Assembly: GCA_900472485.1 (NCBI GenBank)
Contig: UCII01000006.1
Coordinates: 124,001 to 188,000 of the forward strand
Reading direction: 5' to 3'
Length of the DNA stretch: 64,000 nucleotides
Source of the DNA: Hyphomicrobiales bacterium
GTDB lineage: Bacteria; Pseudomonadota; Alphaproteobacteria; Rhizobiales; Rhizobiaceae
The position numbers and the translations under genes are program-made. Under the pieces are notes generated by a model that did not search any database, was not told the origin of the DNA, and saw only the letters and a list, made by a program, of their open reading frames with translations. Below are positions 8,842 through 16,419 of the stretch, piece after piece. Positions within the stretch are counted from its first letter, which is position 1. The number at the start of each line of letters is the position of its first letter.

Positions 8842-8885
8842 TTGTAGTAAATGCTACCGATTATATTATCTGTAGCATTTGCTGC
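8842..8885. promoter_or_regulatory. Twin imperfect dyads upstream of the RpiR regulator
   Basis: Two related 14-bp sites, GTAGTAAATGCTAC and GTAGCATTTGCTGC, face each other across an AT-rich 14-base spacer. The second closely matches the reverse complement of the first. Position just before the regulator start suggests an autoregulatory operator; this is inference from symmetry. Confidence 0.5.
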
Positions 8886-8904
8886 AAAAGAATGACAGCG
8901 CAAA

Positions 8905-8943
8905 CAAAGGGCGCTTCGCTGTATTGCAAAGCGGCCCTTTTTT
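8905..8943. terminator. Hairpin terminator between luciferase-like gene and RpiR
   Basis: AAGGGC-GCTT pairs with AAGC-G-GCCCTT around a 12-base loop, followed on the plus strand by TTTTTT and on the minus strand by TTTG. It ends transcription from the minus-strand gene stopping at 8982. Confidence 0.6.
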
Positions 8944-8981
8944 GATCGCGTTGTAAGGCAAGCGCAGAGAGCTGGCTGCGG

Positions 8982-10019
8982 CTATTCCGCCAAAGCCGCG
9001 CGCACAGCCGGGATCACCTTCCGGCCGTAGAGTTCGATGCAGCGCAGCATCTTGTCATGGCCGAGTGCGCCGGCGCTGTATTTCAGCTGGAAGCGGCTGA
9101 TGCCGAGTGTCTTGACCACCGGAGCAAGCTTGGCGGCGACCGTTTCCGGCGAGCCGACATAGAGCGAACCTTTTTCGATCTCGTTGTCGAACTCAGCGCG
9201 CGTCATGGGTGGCCAGCCACGCTCGCGGCCGATGCGGTCGCGCATCACCTTGAAGCAGGGCCACAGTTCCTCGCGCGCCTGTTCGTCCGTTTCGGCGATG
9301 TAGCCCGGCGAATGGATACCGATCGGCTGCACGGGCTTGCCGAGTTGCTCATAGGCGCGGTGATAGAGGTCGACATAGGGCTGGAAGCGATAGGGGCTTC
9401 CGCCGATAATCGCCAGCATCAGCGGCAGATTATAGTGAGCGGCGCGCACCACCGATTCCGGGCTACCGCCGACGCCGATCCAGGTCTTCAGCTGGCCGCT
9501 CTCGATGGTCGGGAAGACCTTCTGGTTGCGCAGCGGCGGGCGGATGCTGCCCTCCCAGTTCACCGGCTCGTTTTTACGGAGCGCAGCGAACAGATCGAGC
9601 TTTTCCTCAAAGAGCTGCTCGTACTGCGACAGCTCGAAGCCGAACAGCGGGAAGGACTCCGTAAACGAGCCGCGGCCGAGAATGACTTCGGCACGGCCGT
9701 TCGAAACCGCGTTCAGGCTTGAGAAGCGCTGAAACACGCGGATCGGATCGTCCGAACTCAGTACCGTTACGGCCGAACCGAGGTGGATTTTCGATGTGCG
9801 GCTGGCAATGGCAGCGAGAATCGTCTCGGGCGAGGAGACCGCGAAATCCTCGCGATGATGCTCGCCGATGCCGAAGAAGTCTATTCCAAGCTGGTCGGCA
9901 AGGACGCCTTCCGCGACGACATTGCGCAGCACCTGCGCATGCGGCAGCGGCGTGCCCTTGTCGTCAAAGGTCACGTCGCCGAAAGTATCCAGGCCGAATT
10001 CGACATTGTTTGTCGTCAT
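8982..10019 (-). CDS. LLM class flavin-dependent oxidoreductase (luciferase-like)
   Basis: 345 residues from the ATG at 10019, preceded by ACAGGAAAAATC. The N-terminal FGLDTFGD and FFGIGEHHREDFAVSSP blocks, the IHLGSAVTVLSSDDPIRVF strand-loop and the AEVILGRGSF segment are typical of bacterial luciferase-like monooxygenases that use FMNH2. The C-terminal SPETVAAKL segment is also conserved in this family. The substrate is unknown. The gene is divergent from a small cupin protein, with a perfect 16-bp palindrome between them. Confidence 0.88.
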   Translation of the reverse strand: MTTNNVEFGLDTFGDVTFDDKGTPLPHAQVLRNVVAEGVLADQLGIDFFGIGEHHREDFAVSSPETILAAIASRTSKIHLGSAVTVLSSDDPIRVFQRFSSLNAVSNGRAEVILGRGSFTESFPLFGFELSQYEQLFEEKLDLFAALRKNEPVNWEGSIRPPLRNQKVFPTIESGQLKTWIGVGGSPESVVRAAHYNLPLMLAIIGGSPYRFQPYVDLYHRAYEQLGKPVQPIGIHSPGYIAETDEQAREELWPCFKVMRDRIGRERGWPPMTRAEFDNEIEKGSLYVGSPETVAAKLAPVVKTLGISRFQLKYSAGALGHDKMLRCIELYGRKVIPAVRAALAE

Positions 10020-10153
10020 GATTTTTCCTGTCATGTGTCGAAATGATAATGTTGAGACAGCATGTAGTGTTGCTCCCGATCATCCACTACCCGGAAAGTT
10101 TCGGCTGAAATCTTCGAAGAATTCGATATGCCGATGGCAACCGGCGACATTCG

Positions 10154-10169
10154 GCAACGCCGGCGTTGC
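10154..10169. promoter_or_regulatory. Perfect 16-bp palindrome between divergent genes
   Basis: GCAACGCCGGCGTTGC reads identically on both strands. It sits in the 214-base gap between the luciferase-like gene (start 10019) and the cupin gene (start 10234). It may be an operator; no adjacent regulator explains it. Confidence 0.35.
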
Positions 10170-10233
10170 GATCGGTGGTACTCACGCCAATATTAGCTTC
10201 GACGTCAGCCTAGTTGAATCAAGGACAAAACAC

Positions 10234-10611
10234 ATGGTCGCACTGAAAAAGATCAATCTTGCCAAAGCTTTTGCAGCCTTCGACGAGACGTGGAGCCCGC
10301 GCGTCGGCGGCGACATCAACGATTTCCAGATCAAGCTCACCAAGCTGGAAGGGGCATTCCATTGGCACCACCATGAGGAAGAGGACGAGCTCTTCCTCGT
10401 CGTCAAGGGAACGCTGCGCATGAAGCTGCGCGAGGAAAACGGCGGGGATATCGTCCTTGGCCCTGGCGAATACATCATCGTTCCGCATGGGGTAGAACAT
10501 TGCCCGGTCGCCGAGCCGACCTGCGAAGTCGTGTTGTTCGAGCGCAATACGACGCTGAATACCGGCAATGTCGAAAACGAGCGGACGATCCGCGAGCCAA
10601 AGCGTCTTTGA
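10234..10611 (+). CDS. Small cupin-domain protein
   Basis: 125 residues forming a single cupin barrel. Metal-binding motif 1 appears as WHHHEEEDELFLVVKG (residues ~44-59), and motif 2 as PGEYIIVPHGVEHCP (residues ~78-92). AAGGACAAAACAC precedes the ATG at 10234; a much longer open frame upstream is not protein-like. Such proteins bind a divalent metal and act as isomerases, dioxygenases or sensors. Function here is not deducible. Confidence 0.85.
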   Translation: MVALKKINLAKAFAAFDETWSPRVGGDINDFQIKLTKLEGAFHWHHHEEEDELFLVVKGTLRMKLREENGGDIVLGPGEYIIVPHGVEHCPVAEPTCEVVLFERNTTLNTGNVENERTIREPKRL

Positions 10612-10618
10612 GTGATGC

Positions 10619-10664
10619 GGCGATCCGGCGGCTCCTTCAGAAAAGAGGCCGCCGGACATCGCCG
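10619..10664. terminator. Bidirectional hairpin between cupin and eptA genes
   Basis: GGCGAT-CCGGCGGC pairs with GCCGCCGG-AC-ATCGCC around a 15-base loop (14 paired positions, one 2-base bulge). It lies between convergent stops at 10611 and 10671. No T tract follows, so it may act as a barrier or be Rho-assisted. Confidence 0.5.
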
Positions 10665-10670
10665 AGTCTA

Positions 10671-12350
10671 TCATTTCAATGCCAGCTTGTTCGATGGCGT
10701 GCGGCAGGCGGCGAACACGTCGAGGCTCGGATCATAGACCTTCGTCGAGACGTCCATCATGCCGAGAACGCTGTGGAAGATGTTGTCGTGAGAGTAGGTG
10801 CCCTCGGCGGCACGCTTGGCGAGGCAGGCCATGTCGAAGCCGGCGGTCTTGGCGAGATCGTCAGCCATCCATACCAGCATCGGCACATGCGTCTGCTGTG
10901 AGGGTGCGATGATATAGGGCGTGCCGTGCAGATAGATGCCGTTTTCGCCGAGCGACTCGCCGTGATCGGAGAAATAGAGCACGGAGCCGGATATCGAGTT
11001 CGAGCGCTGCTTCAGCTTGTCGATGACCATGGCGACAATGTGATCCGTGTAGAGGATCGTGTTGTCATAGGCGTTGGTGATTTCCTCCTGCGAGCAGGAG
11101 CTGAAGTCGTTGGAGCGGCAGTCCGGCTGAAACCGCCGGAATTCTTCCGGGTAGCGCTGATAGTAAGCGGGGCCGTGACTGCCGAGCTGGTGCAGCACCA
11201 GCACGCTGTCGCCCTTCACCTGGTCCAGCCAGCCATCAACCTTGTCGACGAGGATCTCGTCCTTGCACTCGCCGTCCTGGCAGAAGCGCGGATCGGCAGA
11301 GTGCGGCAGAAAGGTGTAGGAGACGCGATTGGTGACGTCGTAGCTGCCGGTGTCGTTGTCCAGCCAAGTCACATCGACCTTGGCATGGGTCAACACATCG
11401 AGCAGGTTTTCCGTCTCCAGCCCCTTGCGATGGCTGTATTGCTGGCGCGTGTAGACCGAGAACAGGCAGGGTATGGAGGTGGCCGTCGCGGTACCGCAGC
11501 TGCTCGTATTCGGGAAATAGACGACGTTGCGCTTTGCCAGCTCCGGATTGGTCATCTTGGCGTAGCCGCCAAGCGAGAAGTTCTGCGCACGCGCCGTTTC
11601 TCCGGCAACAATGATCGTGACGCGCGGCTTGCCGTTGTCGACAGCGCCGACCCTGCGGGCATCCGTGCCCAGCGGCTGGGCAACGACGTTTGCATTCCTT
11701 TGCGCATCGATGACGTACCGCACTGCGCTTGTGATCGGCATCACAGGATTAAGCGTATCCATCATGTCTCGATGAGCGCGGCCGATGCCGGCGTAGGTCT
11801 TATAGAAGGTCGTTCCAGCGGCGACGAAGATCGCCGAGCAGGCGAGGATGACGGCGGTATTGTAGGCGAGCTTCTTGAGGATCGGGCGATGGACGATCCG
11901 GACCCATGCAATGACAAGCGACGGCAAGACGCCCGTCAGCAAAACATAGGTGATGAAACGCGTCGTGATCAGATGGCCGCTTTCGGCACCTGTCGAAACG
12001 GCCGCATTGCGGATCATCTCTTTGTCGATGATGACGCCGAACTGGTCGTTGAACCAGGAAGATACCGAAGCTACCAGCACGAAGAAGATCAGGACCGGCT
12101 TCGTGACGTATTTAGCCGAGAAGAACGTGAAGAGCCCCATGATCGCCGCGGAGATACCAAGTACGAAGGCGGCAAAGGCGGCGGGCTCGGCGACGAAATA
12201 GCCGTAAGCCTTGGTCCAAAACATCCGGTTTGTCACAAGAAGTACATAAAGAGTGACTATGAAGCAAAGCGTGATGCTGCCAATGGCTGGCCGAAATATT
12301 TGTCGGCCAGATGATGCATTTTCATTCGTCAATGGTCGTCTCCGAGGCAT
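10671..12350 (-). CDS. eptA: Phosphoethanolamine transferase, lipid A type (EptA-like)
   Basis: 559 residues. Five N-terminal membrane helices (residues ~22-180) anchor a periplasmic alkaline-phosphatase-fold domain. The zinc ligand Glu251 (VAGETARAQNF) and the nucleophile Thr287 (SSCGTATATSIPC) match EptA/MCR enzymes, and SDHGESLGENG and YLHGTPY supply the distal metal ligands. It transfers phosphoethanolamine from phosphatidylethanolamine to lipid A phosphates, which lowers surface charge and polymyxin binding. It is divergent from a receiver-only response regulator and one gene from a PAP2 phosphatase, which suggests an envelope-modification cassette. Confidence 0.9.
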   Translation of the reverse strand: MPRRRPLTNENASSGRQIFRPAIGSITLCFIVTLYVLLVTNRMFWTKAYGYFVAEPAAFAAFVLGISAAIMGLFTFFSAKYVTKPVLIFFVLVASVSSWFNDQFGVIIDKEMIRNAAVSTGAESGHLITTRFITYVLLTGVLPSLVIAWVRIVHRPILKKLAYNTAVILACSAIFVAAGTTFYKTYAGIGRAHRDMMDTLNPVMPITSAVRYVIDAQRNANVVAQPLGTDARRVGAVDNGKPRVTIIVAGETARAQNFSLGGYAKMTNPELAKRNVVYFPNTSSCGTATATSIPCLFSVYTRQQYSHRKGLETENLLDVLTHAKVDVTWLDNDTGSYDVTNRVSYTFLPHSADPRFCQDGECKDEILVDKVDGWLDQVKGDSVLVLHQLGSHGPAYYQRYPEEFRRFQPDCRSNDFSSCSQEEITNAYDNTILYTDHIVAMVIDKLKQRSNSISGSVLYFSDHGESLGENGIYLHGTPYIIAPSQQTHVPMLVWMADDLAKTAGFDMACLAKRAAEGTYSHDNIFHSVLGMMDVSTKVYDPSLDVFAACRTPSNKLALK

Positions 12351-12581
12351 AGGCTATCGGCTGGGCGCCGGGAAGCCCCCTACTGCAAGGTGCGCTTCGG
12401 CCGTTAAAGCCGGCCACCATGGTCACCAATCCTGACATCTACCTGAACGATGGGCTCTTGGGCAGGGCTATTTAGGACCAGGTTCCGATTAACTCCCGTT
12501 TTTACCGGCTTCACATCTGAGGTTCAGGTCGCCGTCAGAAATAGGCATCATAGCTGCGCGATTGCAATTGGGGATGCAATC

Positions 12582-12968
12582 GTGCGACTTCTACTGGTTG
12601 AAGACAATGCGCTTATAGGCAATGCCGTGCAGGATCATCTGCATGCAGACGGCTGGTCTGTAGACTGGTCCATGGATTTGGAATCCGCCAAGCTTGCCGT
12701 AGCGGCTGAAGCCCACGATGTGATGCTTCTCGATCTTCGATTGCCCGATGGAAGCGGCCTCGATCTGCTCAAGCTCATGGAAGCACGCGGGGATACGACC
12801 CCGGTTATCGTCATGTCTGCCTATGATCAGCTGTCCGATCAGATGACGGCCATGGATATCGGCGCCGTCGACTATCTGGTGAAGCCCTTTGCGCTGAGTG
12901 AGATGGCGGTTCGTGTCCGCAAGGCGGCGAAGCGCCGCCGTCTGATCCGCATGCGCAATGCCGGTTGA
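12582..12968 (+). CDS. Receiver-only response regulator (OmpR-type, lacks DNA-binding domain)
   Basis: 128 residues from the GTG at 12582; a longer ATG-started frame adds ~44 non-conserved residues. The receiver is complete: acidic pair Glu7-Asp8, phosphoacceptor Asp51 (LLDLRLPDGSG), Ser79 and Lys101 (VKPFA). The nearest look is the PmrA/QseB branch of OmpR regulators. The protein ends in a basic stub (RRRLIRMRNAG) exactly where the winged helix should begin, and the opposite-strand PAP2 gene ends 13 bases later, so no output domain can follow. No histidine kinase is adjacent. It may be a phosphate sink, an effector-binding receiver or a truncated regulator. Confidence 0.82.
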   Translation: MRLLLVEDNALIGNAVQDHLHADGWSVDWSMDLESAKLAVAAEAHDVMLLDLRLPDGSGLDLLKLMEARGDTTPVIVMSAYDQLSDQMTAMDIGAVDYLVKPFALSEMAVRVRKAAKRRRLIRMRNAG

Positions 12969-12980
12969 GGCAGGCCCGTT

Positions 12981-13748
12981 TCAGGATTGAGCGGGCGTTC
13001 GTGATCGGAAGAGATCTATCACCGCTATGGCCGCGGCAAAGACTACCAAAGACAATAGCCAGCCGAGCACCGCGTCGGATAGATAGTGGGCTCCGGTCAT
13101 CACGCGCATGATCGGCATCATGATCGAGATGATGGCGAGCGGGATACCCACGGAGAGGCGCAGCCGCGGCGGCAGAAGCAGTACAAGGCAAAGCAGCCAG
13201 CCGCCAGACGACGCTTCGCCCGAGACGAAGGAACAGTTTGCAAGACATCGACCGGCGAACGAACCTGCCTGAACGAAATCCAGCGAGCCGCCGAAGAGAT
13301 CCGTGCTGCGCGGTCTTGGCCTACCGCCATAGGTTTTGAGCATCGCGTTCACGATGACGCCGCAGCCGACGCCGAGCGATATCAGTGCGGCGATATACCG
13401 ATCCGCTTTCAATGTCCGCCAGCCTGCGCCGTATTTGTACCAGGATAAAATCAGGGCGGCGAATAGGACAATAATAGCGATATATGGCAGGACGAGCGTC
13501 ACGTCTCGCACGATCCGGAGGAGAGGGTTTTTGGCGAGGGCAAAGGTACCGCAGACGTTACCGACGGTGATGGCCGATGTGCAAGGCTCCGTCGTGAAGA
13601 CGCTTTTAGCAACGGCGAGATCGATGCCCGGAAATCGATTGAAGACAAGCAGCAGCGCCCACCAGAGCACGAACAGCGCGACAGACACAAAAAAGTATCT
13701 GCTTACTGGGGCGTTCCGTTTTGTATAGGCAACGGAGTTTTCGTACAT
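12981..13748 (-). CDS. PAP2 family membrane phosphatase
   Basis: 255 residues with about six membrane helices. The three-part PAP2 signature is present: KTYGGRPRP (motif 1), CSFVSGEASSGG in place of PSGH (motif 2), and RVMTGAHYLSD (motif 3). The FVSGEAS form of motif 2 is shared with a lipid phosphatase branch that includes lipid A and undecaprenyl phosphatases. It is convergent with the receiver-only gene (12-base gap). Together with eptA it suggests dephosphorylation or re-decoration of lipid A, but the substrate is inferred from neighbourhood. Confidence 0.85.
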   Translation of the reverse strand: MYENSVAYTKRNAPVSRYFFVSVALFVLWWALLLVFNRFPGIDLAVAKSVFTTEPCTSAITVGNVCGTFALAKNPLLRIVRDVTLVLPYIAIIVLFAALILSWYKYGAGWRTLKADRYIAALISLGVGCGVIVNAMLKTYGGRPRPRSTDLFGGSLDFVQAGSFAGRCLANCSFVSGEASSGGWLLCLVLLLPPRLRLSVGIPLAIISIMMPIMRVMTGAHYLSDAVLGWLLSLVVFAAAIAVIDLFRSRTPAQS

Positions 13749-13952
13749 CTAAAAGTCTGCCGCCGAATGAACGTGTTGAGATGTATGCCCGTCCGCGTTG
13801 TTAAGCGTCAGGAAAACACAATCGAGCGACTATTACGACAAAAGCCTTAAGCCAGGCTGAAAGGCAATGATCGGGAAGGCCTATCAGGGCCGCACAACCG
13901 CGCCGGATAAATACGGCAAAGTGTTCGCGTTCCCTTTGTCCCGCGCGGCGAT

Positions 13953-14330
13953 CTATTCGCCGGTCTTGAAATAGGCTTCCAGCCGGTAGCCGTCAGGATC
14001 GATGACGAAGGCGGCGTAGTAGAATTGGCTATAATCCGGCCTTATCCCCGGCTTGCCATTGTCTTCGCCACCATTGGCGATGCCCGCGGCATAGAATGCG
14101 TCGACGGCTGCCTGGCTCGGGGCGACGAAACAGAAATGCAGGCCGGAACCGCGATCGGCGGGAACGGGACGTTCCACCTCACTGACCCAGAATTGCGCGC
14201 GCTCCGCGCCATATCCGACCGTGCCATCGAAGTTGGTGACGCGCTCATAGCCGAGGGGAGAAAGGGCCGCGTCATAAAATTTTTGCGCCCGCGCCAAGTC
14301 TTTGACGCCGATCGAAATATGGTCGAACAT
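13953..14330 (-). CDS. VOC (glyoxalase/dioxygenase fold) family protein
   Basis: 125 residues forming paired beta-alpha-beta-beta-beta modules. The opening MFDHISIGVKDLARAQKFYD and the closing FVIDPDGYRLEAY are diagnostic of the vicinal oxygen chelate superfamily. The metal ligands would be His4, His75-region (LHFCFVAPS) and Glu near the end. It is divergent from the YciI/ECF sigma pair, a neighbourhood in which VOC proteins recur. The reaction is unknown. Confidence 0.87.
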   Translation of the reverse strand: MFDHISIGVKDLARAQKFYDAALSPLGYERVTNFDGTVGYGAERAQFWVSEVERPVPADRGSGLHFCFVAPSQAAVDAFYAAGIANGGEDNGKPGIRPDYSQFYYAAFVIDPDGYRLEAYFKTGE

Positions 14331-14692
14331 GGAAACAAGCTCCTGCCGTGTTGTCTGCGGAACTTTGCGGAAGGCCCGCTCCTGGGGAAGTGCCGGCTTT
14401 CGAAAGTCCGCGAGGTCGAATTGGCTCCACCATCTTGCAACGATTATGGGAAGTCAACAAAACGAAGGAAGGGATCGCAGGGTCGCTTGATCCAGAGGCT
14501 CGATCCAAAAGCGGTCGGGTGCCGCTGGTCCGCTTAGATAAAACGAATCGGGCGTCGAATTTAGCGCTGTTCGGCTGCGTTCTGATTTTTTTGCAACGAC
14601 TGTCGATTTCCAGAAAGCTGCTTCGTCGTCAATATGAGCGGGTTTATTCAGCGGCAATGGTGCCGGCACCTCGCTTCCGGAGGACACTTCCC
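14331..14692. other. 362-base divergent intergenic region (VOC / YciI)
   Basis: No convincing gene. An open plus-strand frame runs through it in phase with the YciI gene but lacks protein-like composition. A GGAGG lies near 14679 for the YciI start. It should hold promoters for both sides; I see no clear -35/-10 pair or dyad. Confidence 0.5.
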
Positions 14693-15085
14693 ATGCGTTT
14701 CATGTCTATCGTCACCTCTAGCGACCACATGCATCCGACGCCGGAGCTGTTGGAAGCCATGCACAAGCTCGCCGATCGGGAAATCAAGGCCGGCCGCATG
14801 ATCGATACGGCGGGATTGATGCCGCTTGCGACGGGTGCCCGCGTCACGATCAAGGATCGAAAGCTGAGCGTAATCGACGGCCCCTTCGTCGAGGCCAAGG
14901 AGGTCGTCGGCGGCTATGCCATCTTCGAGCTGCAAAGCAAGGAAGAGGCCGTGGCGCTGGCGGTCGAGTTCATGCAATTGCACAAGGATTTCATGCCCGG
15001 CTGGGAAGGCACATGTGAAGTGCGCGCCTATTTCGAGCCAAATGCCGAGGGTGTGTGCGACCCGCTCGCCGAAGCAAGGGCATGA
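14693..15085 (+). CDS. YciI family (DGPF domain) protein
   Basis: 130 residues. The DGPF motif is plain at VIDGPFVEAKEVVGGYAIF (residues ~60-78), and the MRFMSIVTSSDHMHPTPELL opening is typical. GGAGGACACTTCCC precedes the ATG at 14693. These proteins accompany ECF42-type sigma factors in many genomes. The sigma gene begins 31 bases downstream on the same strand, so the two form an operon. The biochemical role of DGPF proteins is not settled. Confidence 0.9.
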   Translation: MRFMSIVTSSDHMHPTPELLEAMHKLADREIKAGRMIDTAGLMPLATGARVTIKDRKLSVIDGPFVEAKEVVGGYAIFELQSKEEAVALAVEFMQLHKDFMPGWEGTCEVRAYFEPNAEGVCDPLAEARA

Positions 15086-15116
15086 TGCTCTCGATCTGTC
15101 ATGGGGGCAGGCGGTC

Positions 15117-16388
15117 TTGACGGCGGCCGGTGCCCATCAGGCGATCCTGGCCGTCTGGCGGATCGAACAACCGCGGCTCATCACCAGCTTGTCGCGACTG
15201 TTGCGCGACGTGCCGCTGGCTGAAGATCTGACACAGGAAGCGTTGATCGTTGCCTTGGAACGATGGCCGAAGACGGGCATCCCCGAGCGGCCCGGCGCTT
15301 GGCTTATGACCACGGCCAAGCGCCGGGCGCTCGACCATTTGCGGCGGCGTCGGATGCTCGACCAGAAGCACGAGATGATCGTGCGGGAGATGGAGGAGGA
15401 AGAGCAGATCATGCCCGATCTAGATACTCCTCTTGACGACGAGATCGGCGATGAGATGCTGCGCTTGATCTTCACGGCATGTCATCCGCTGATCTCGCGC
15501 GAAGCGCGGGTGGCGCTTGCCCTGCGGATGATCTGCGGCCTGACGACCGAGGAAATCGCCCGGGCGTTTCTGGTGTCCGAGGCAACGATCGCGCAGCGCA
15601 TTGTCCGCGCCAAGAAGACCTTGTCGGAATCCGGGCTTTCCTATGAGACGCCGCATGGCGAGGAGCTATCGCAGCGCCTCGCCTCGGTGCTGGAGGTCGT
15701 CTATCTGATCTTCAACGAGGGATATACGGCGGCGCGGGGCGAAAACTGGCTTCGGCTGCAATTGTGCAATGAGGCGCTACGGCTCGGGCGAATATTGACG
15801 TCCGTGGCGCCGCAAGAGCCGGAGGCACATGCATTGCTGGCCTTGATGGAGCTGAACGCATCTCGCGCGGCGGCCAGGACGGATGCCGACGGCAATCCGA
15901 TTTTGCTGCTCGATCAAAATCGCGATCGCTGGGATCGGCTGCAGATCCAGCGAGGTCTGAAAGGGCTGATGCGGGTGCATGAACTCGGCGGTGCCGACGG
16001 GGTTTATGCCTTGCAAGCCGCGATCGTCGCCTGTCACGCAAGAGCGCGAACGGCCGATGAAACCGACTGGGGGCGGATTGCCCATCTCTATGCGGAACTT
16101 GCCTTGCTGGTTCCTTCCCCGATCGTCGAACTCAATCGCGCTGTCGCCGTCGGCATGGCTGAAGGTCCCGAGATCGCATTGGAGATCATCGATGGTCTCC
16201 GCGATGAGCCTGCTCTCAAGGATTATCATCTTCTGCCGAGCGTTCGAGGTGATCTTCTTCACAAGCTCGGTCGATACGACGAAGCGCGGCAAGCCTTCGA
16301 GACGGCAGCCGCGCTTGCTGAAAATCAGAGAGAGCGTGATTTCCTGATGCGCCGTGCCGCCGAAGCCTCCCGCGCCGAGGAGGATTGA
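15117..16388 (+). CDS. RNA polymerase sigma factor, ECF42-type with C-terminal TPR-like extension
   Basis: 423 residues from the TTG at 15117, which has GGGGG 9 bases upstream; ATG starts further up would overlap the YciI gene. Region 2 spans residues ~12-80 (RLLRDVPLAEDLTQEALIVAL, then LMTTAKRRALDHLRRRR). Region 4 follows (LRMICGLTTEEIARAFLVSEATIAQRIVRAK, residues ~135-165). The remaining ~240 residues are the helical extension typical of this group (FNEGYTA, AELALLVPSPIVELNRAVAV, LGRYDEARQAF). No anti-sigma gene is present, as usual for this group; the extension is thought to control activity. Confidence 0.9.
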   Translation: MTAAGAHQAILAVWRIEQPRLITSLSRLLRDVPLAEDLTQEALIVALERWPKTGIPERPGAWLMTTAKRRALDHLRRRRMLDQKHEMIVREMEEEEQIMPDLDTPLDDEIGDEMLRLIFTACHPLISREARVALALRMICGLTTEEIARAFLVSEATIAQRIVRAKKTLSESGLSYETPHGEELSQRLASVLEVVYLIFNEGYTAARGENWLRLQLCNEALRLGRILTSVAPQEPEAHALLALMELNASRAAARTDADGNPILLLDQNRDRWDRLQIQRGLKGLMRVHELGGADGVYALQAAIVACHARARTADETDWGRIAHLYAELALLVPSPIVELNRAVAVGMAEGPEIALEIIDGLRDEPALKDYHLLPSVRGDLLHKLGRYDEARQAFETAAALAENQRERDFLMRRAAEASRAEED

Positions 16389-16407
16389 CCCGCCGGAGAG
16401 GCGGGTC
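16387..16407. terminator. Bidirectional terminator between sigma factor and MFS genes
   Basis: Perfect 8-bp stem GACCCGCC / GGCGGGTC with a 5-base loop, followed by ATCTTCTTTTC. It overlaps the stop codon of the sigma gene and serves the convergent MFS gene ending at 16420. Confidence 0.72.
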
Positions 16408-16419
16408 ATCTTCTTTTCA

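Noticed and set aside
9868..10233. Long N-terminal extension of the cupin gene
   Set aside because: The extension is antisense to the luciferase-like gene, lacks protein-like composition, and a good ribosome-binding site precedes the ATG at 10234.
12450..12581. Upstream ATG extension of the receiver-only response regulator
   Set aside because: The added ~44 residues have no receiver features and the conserved first strand begins right after the GTG at 12582.
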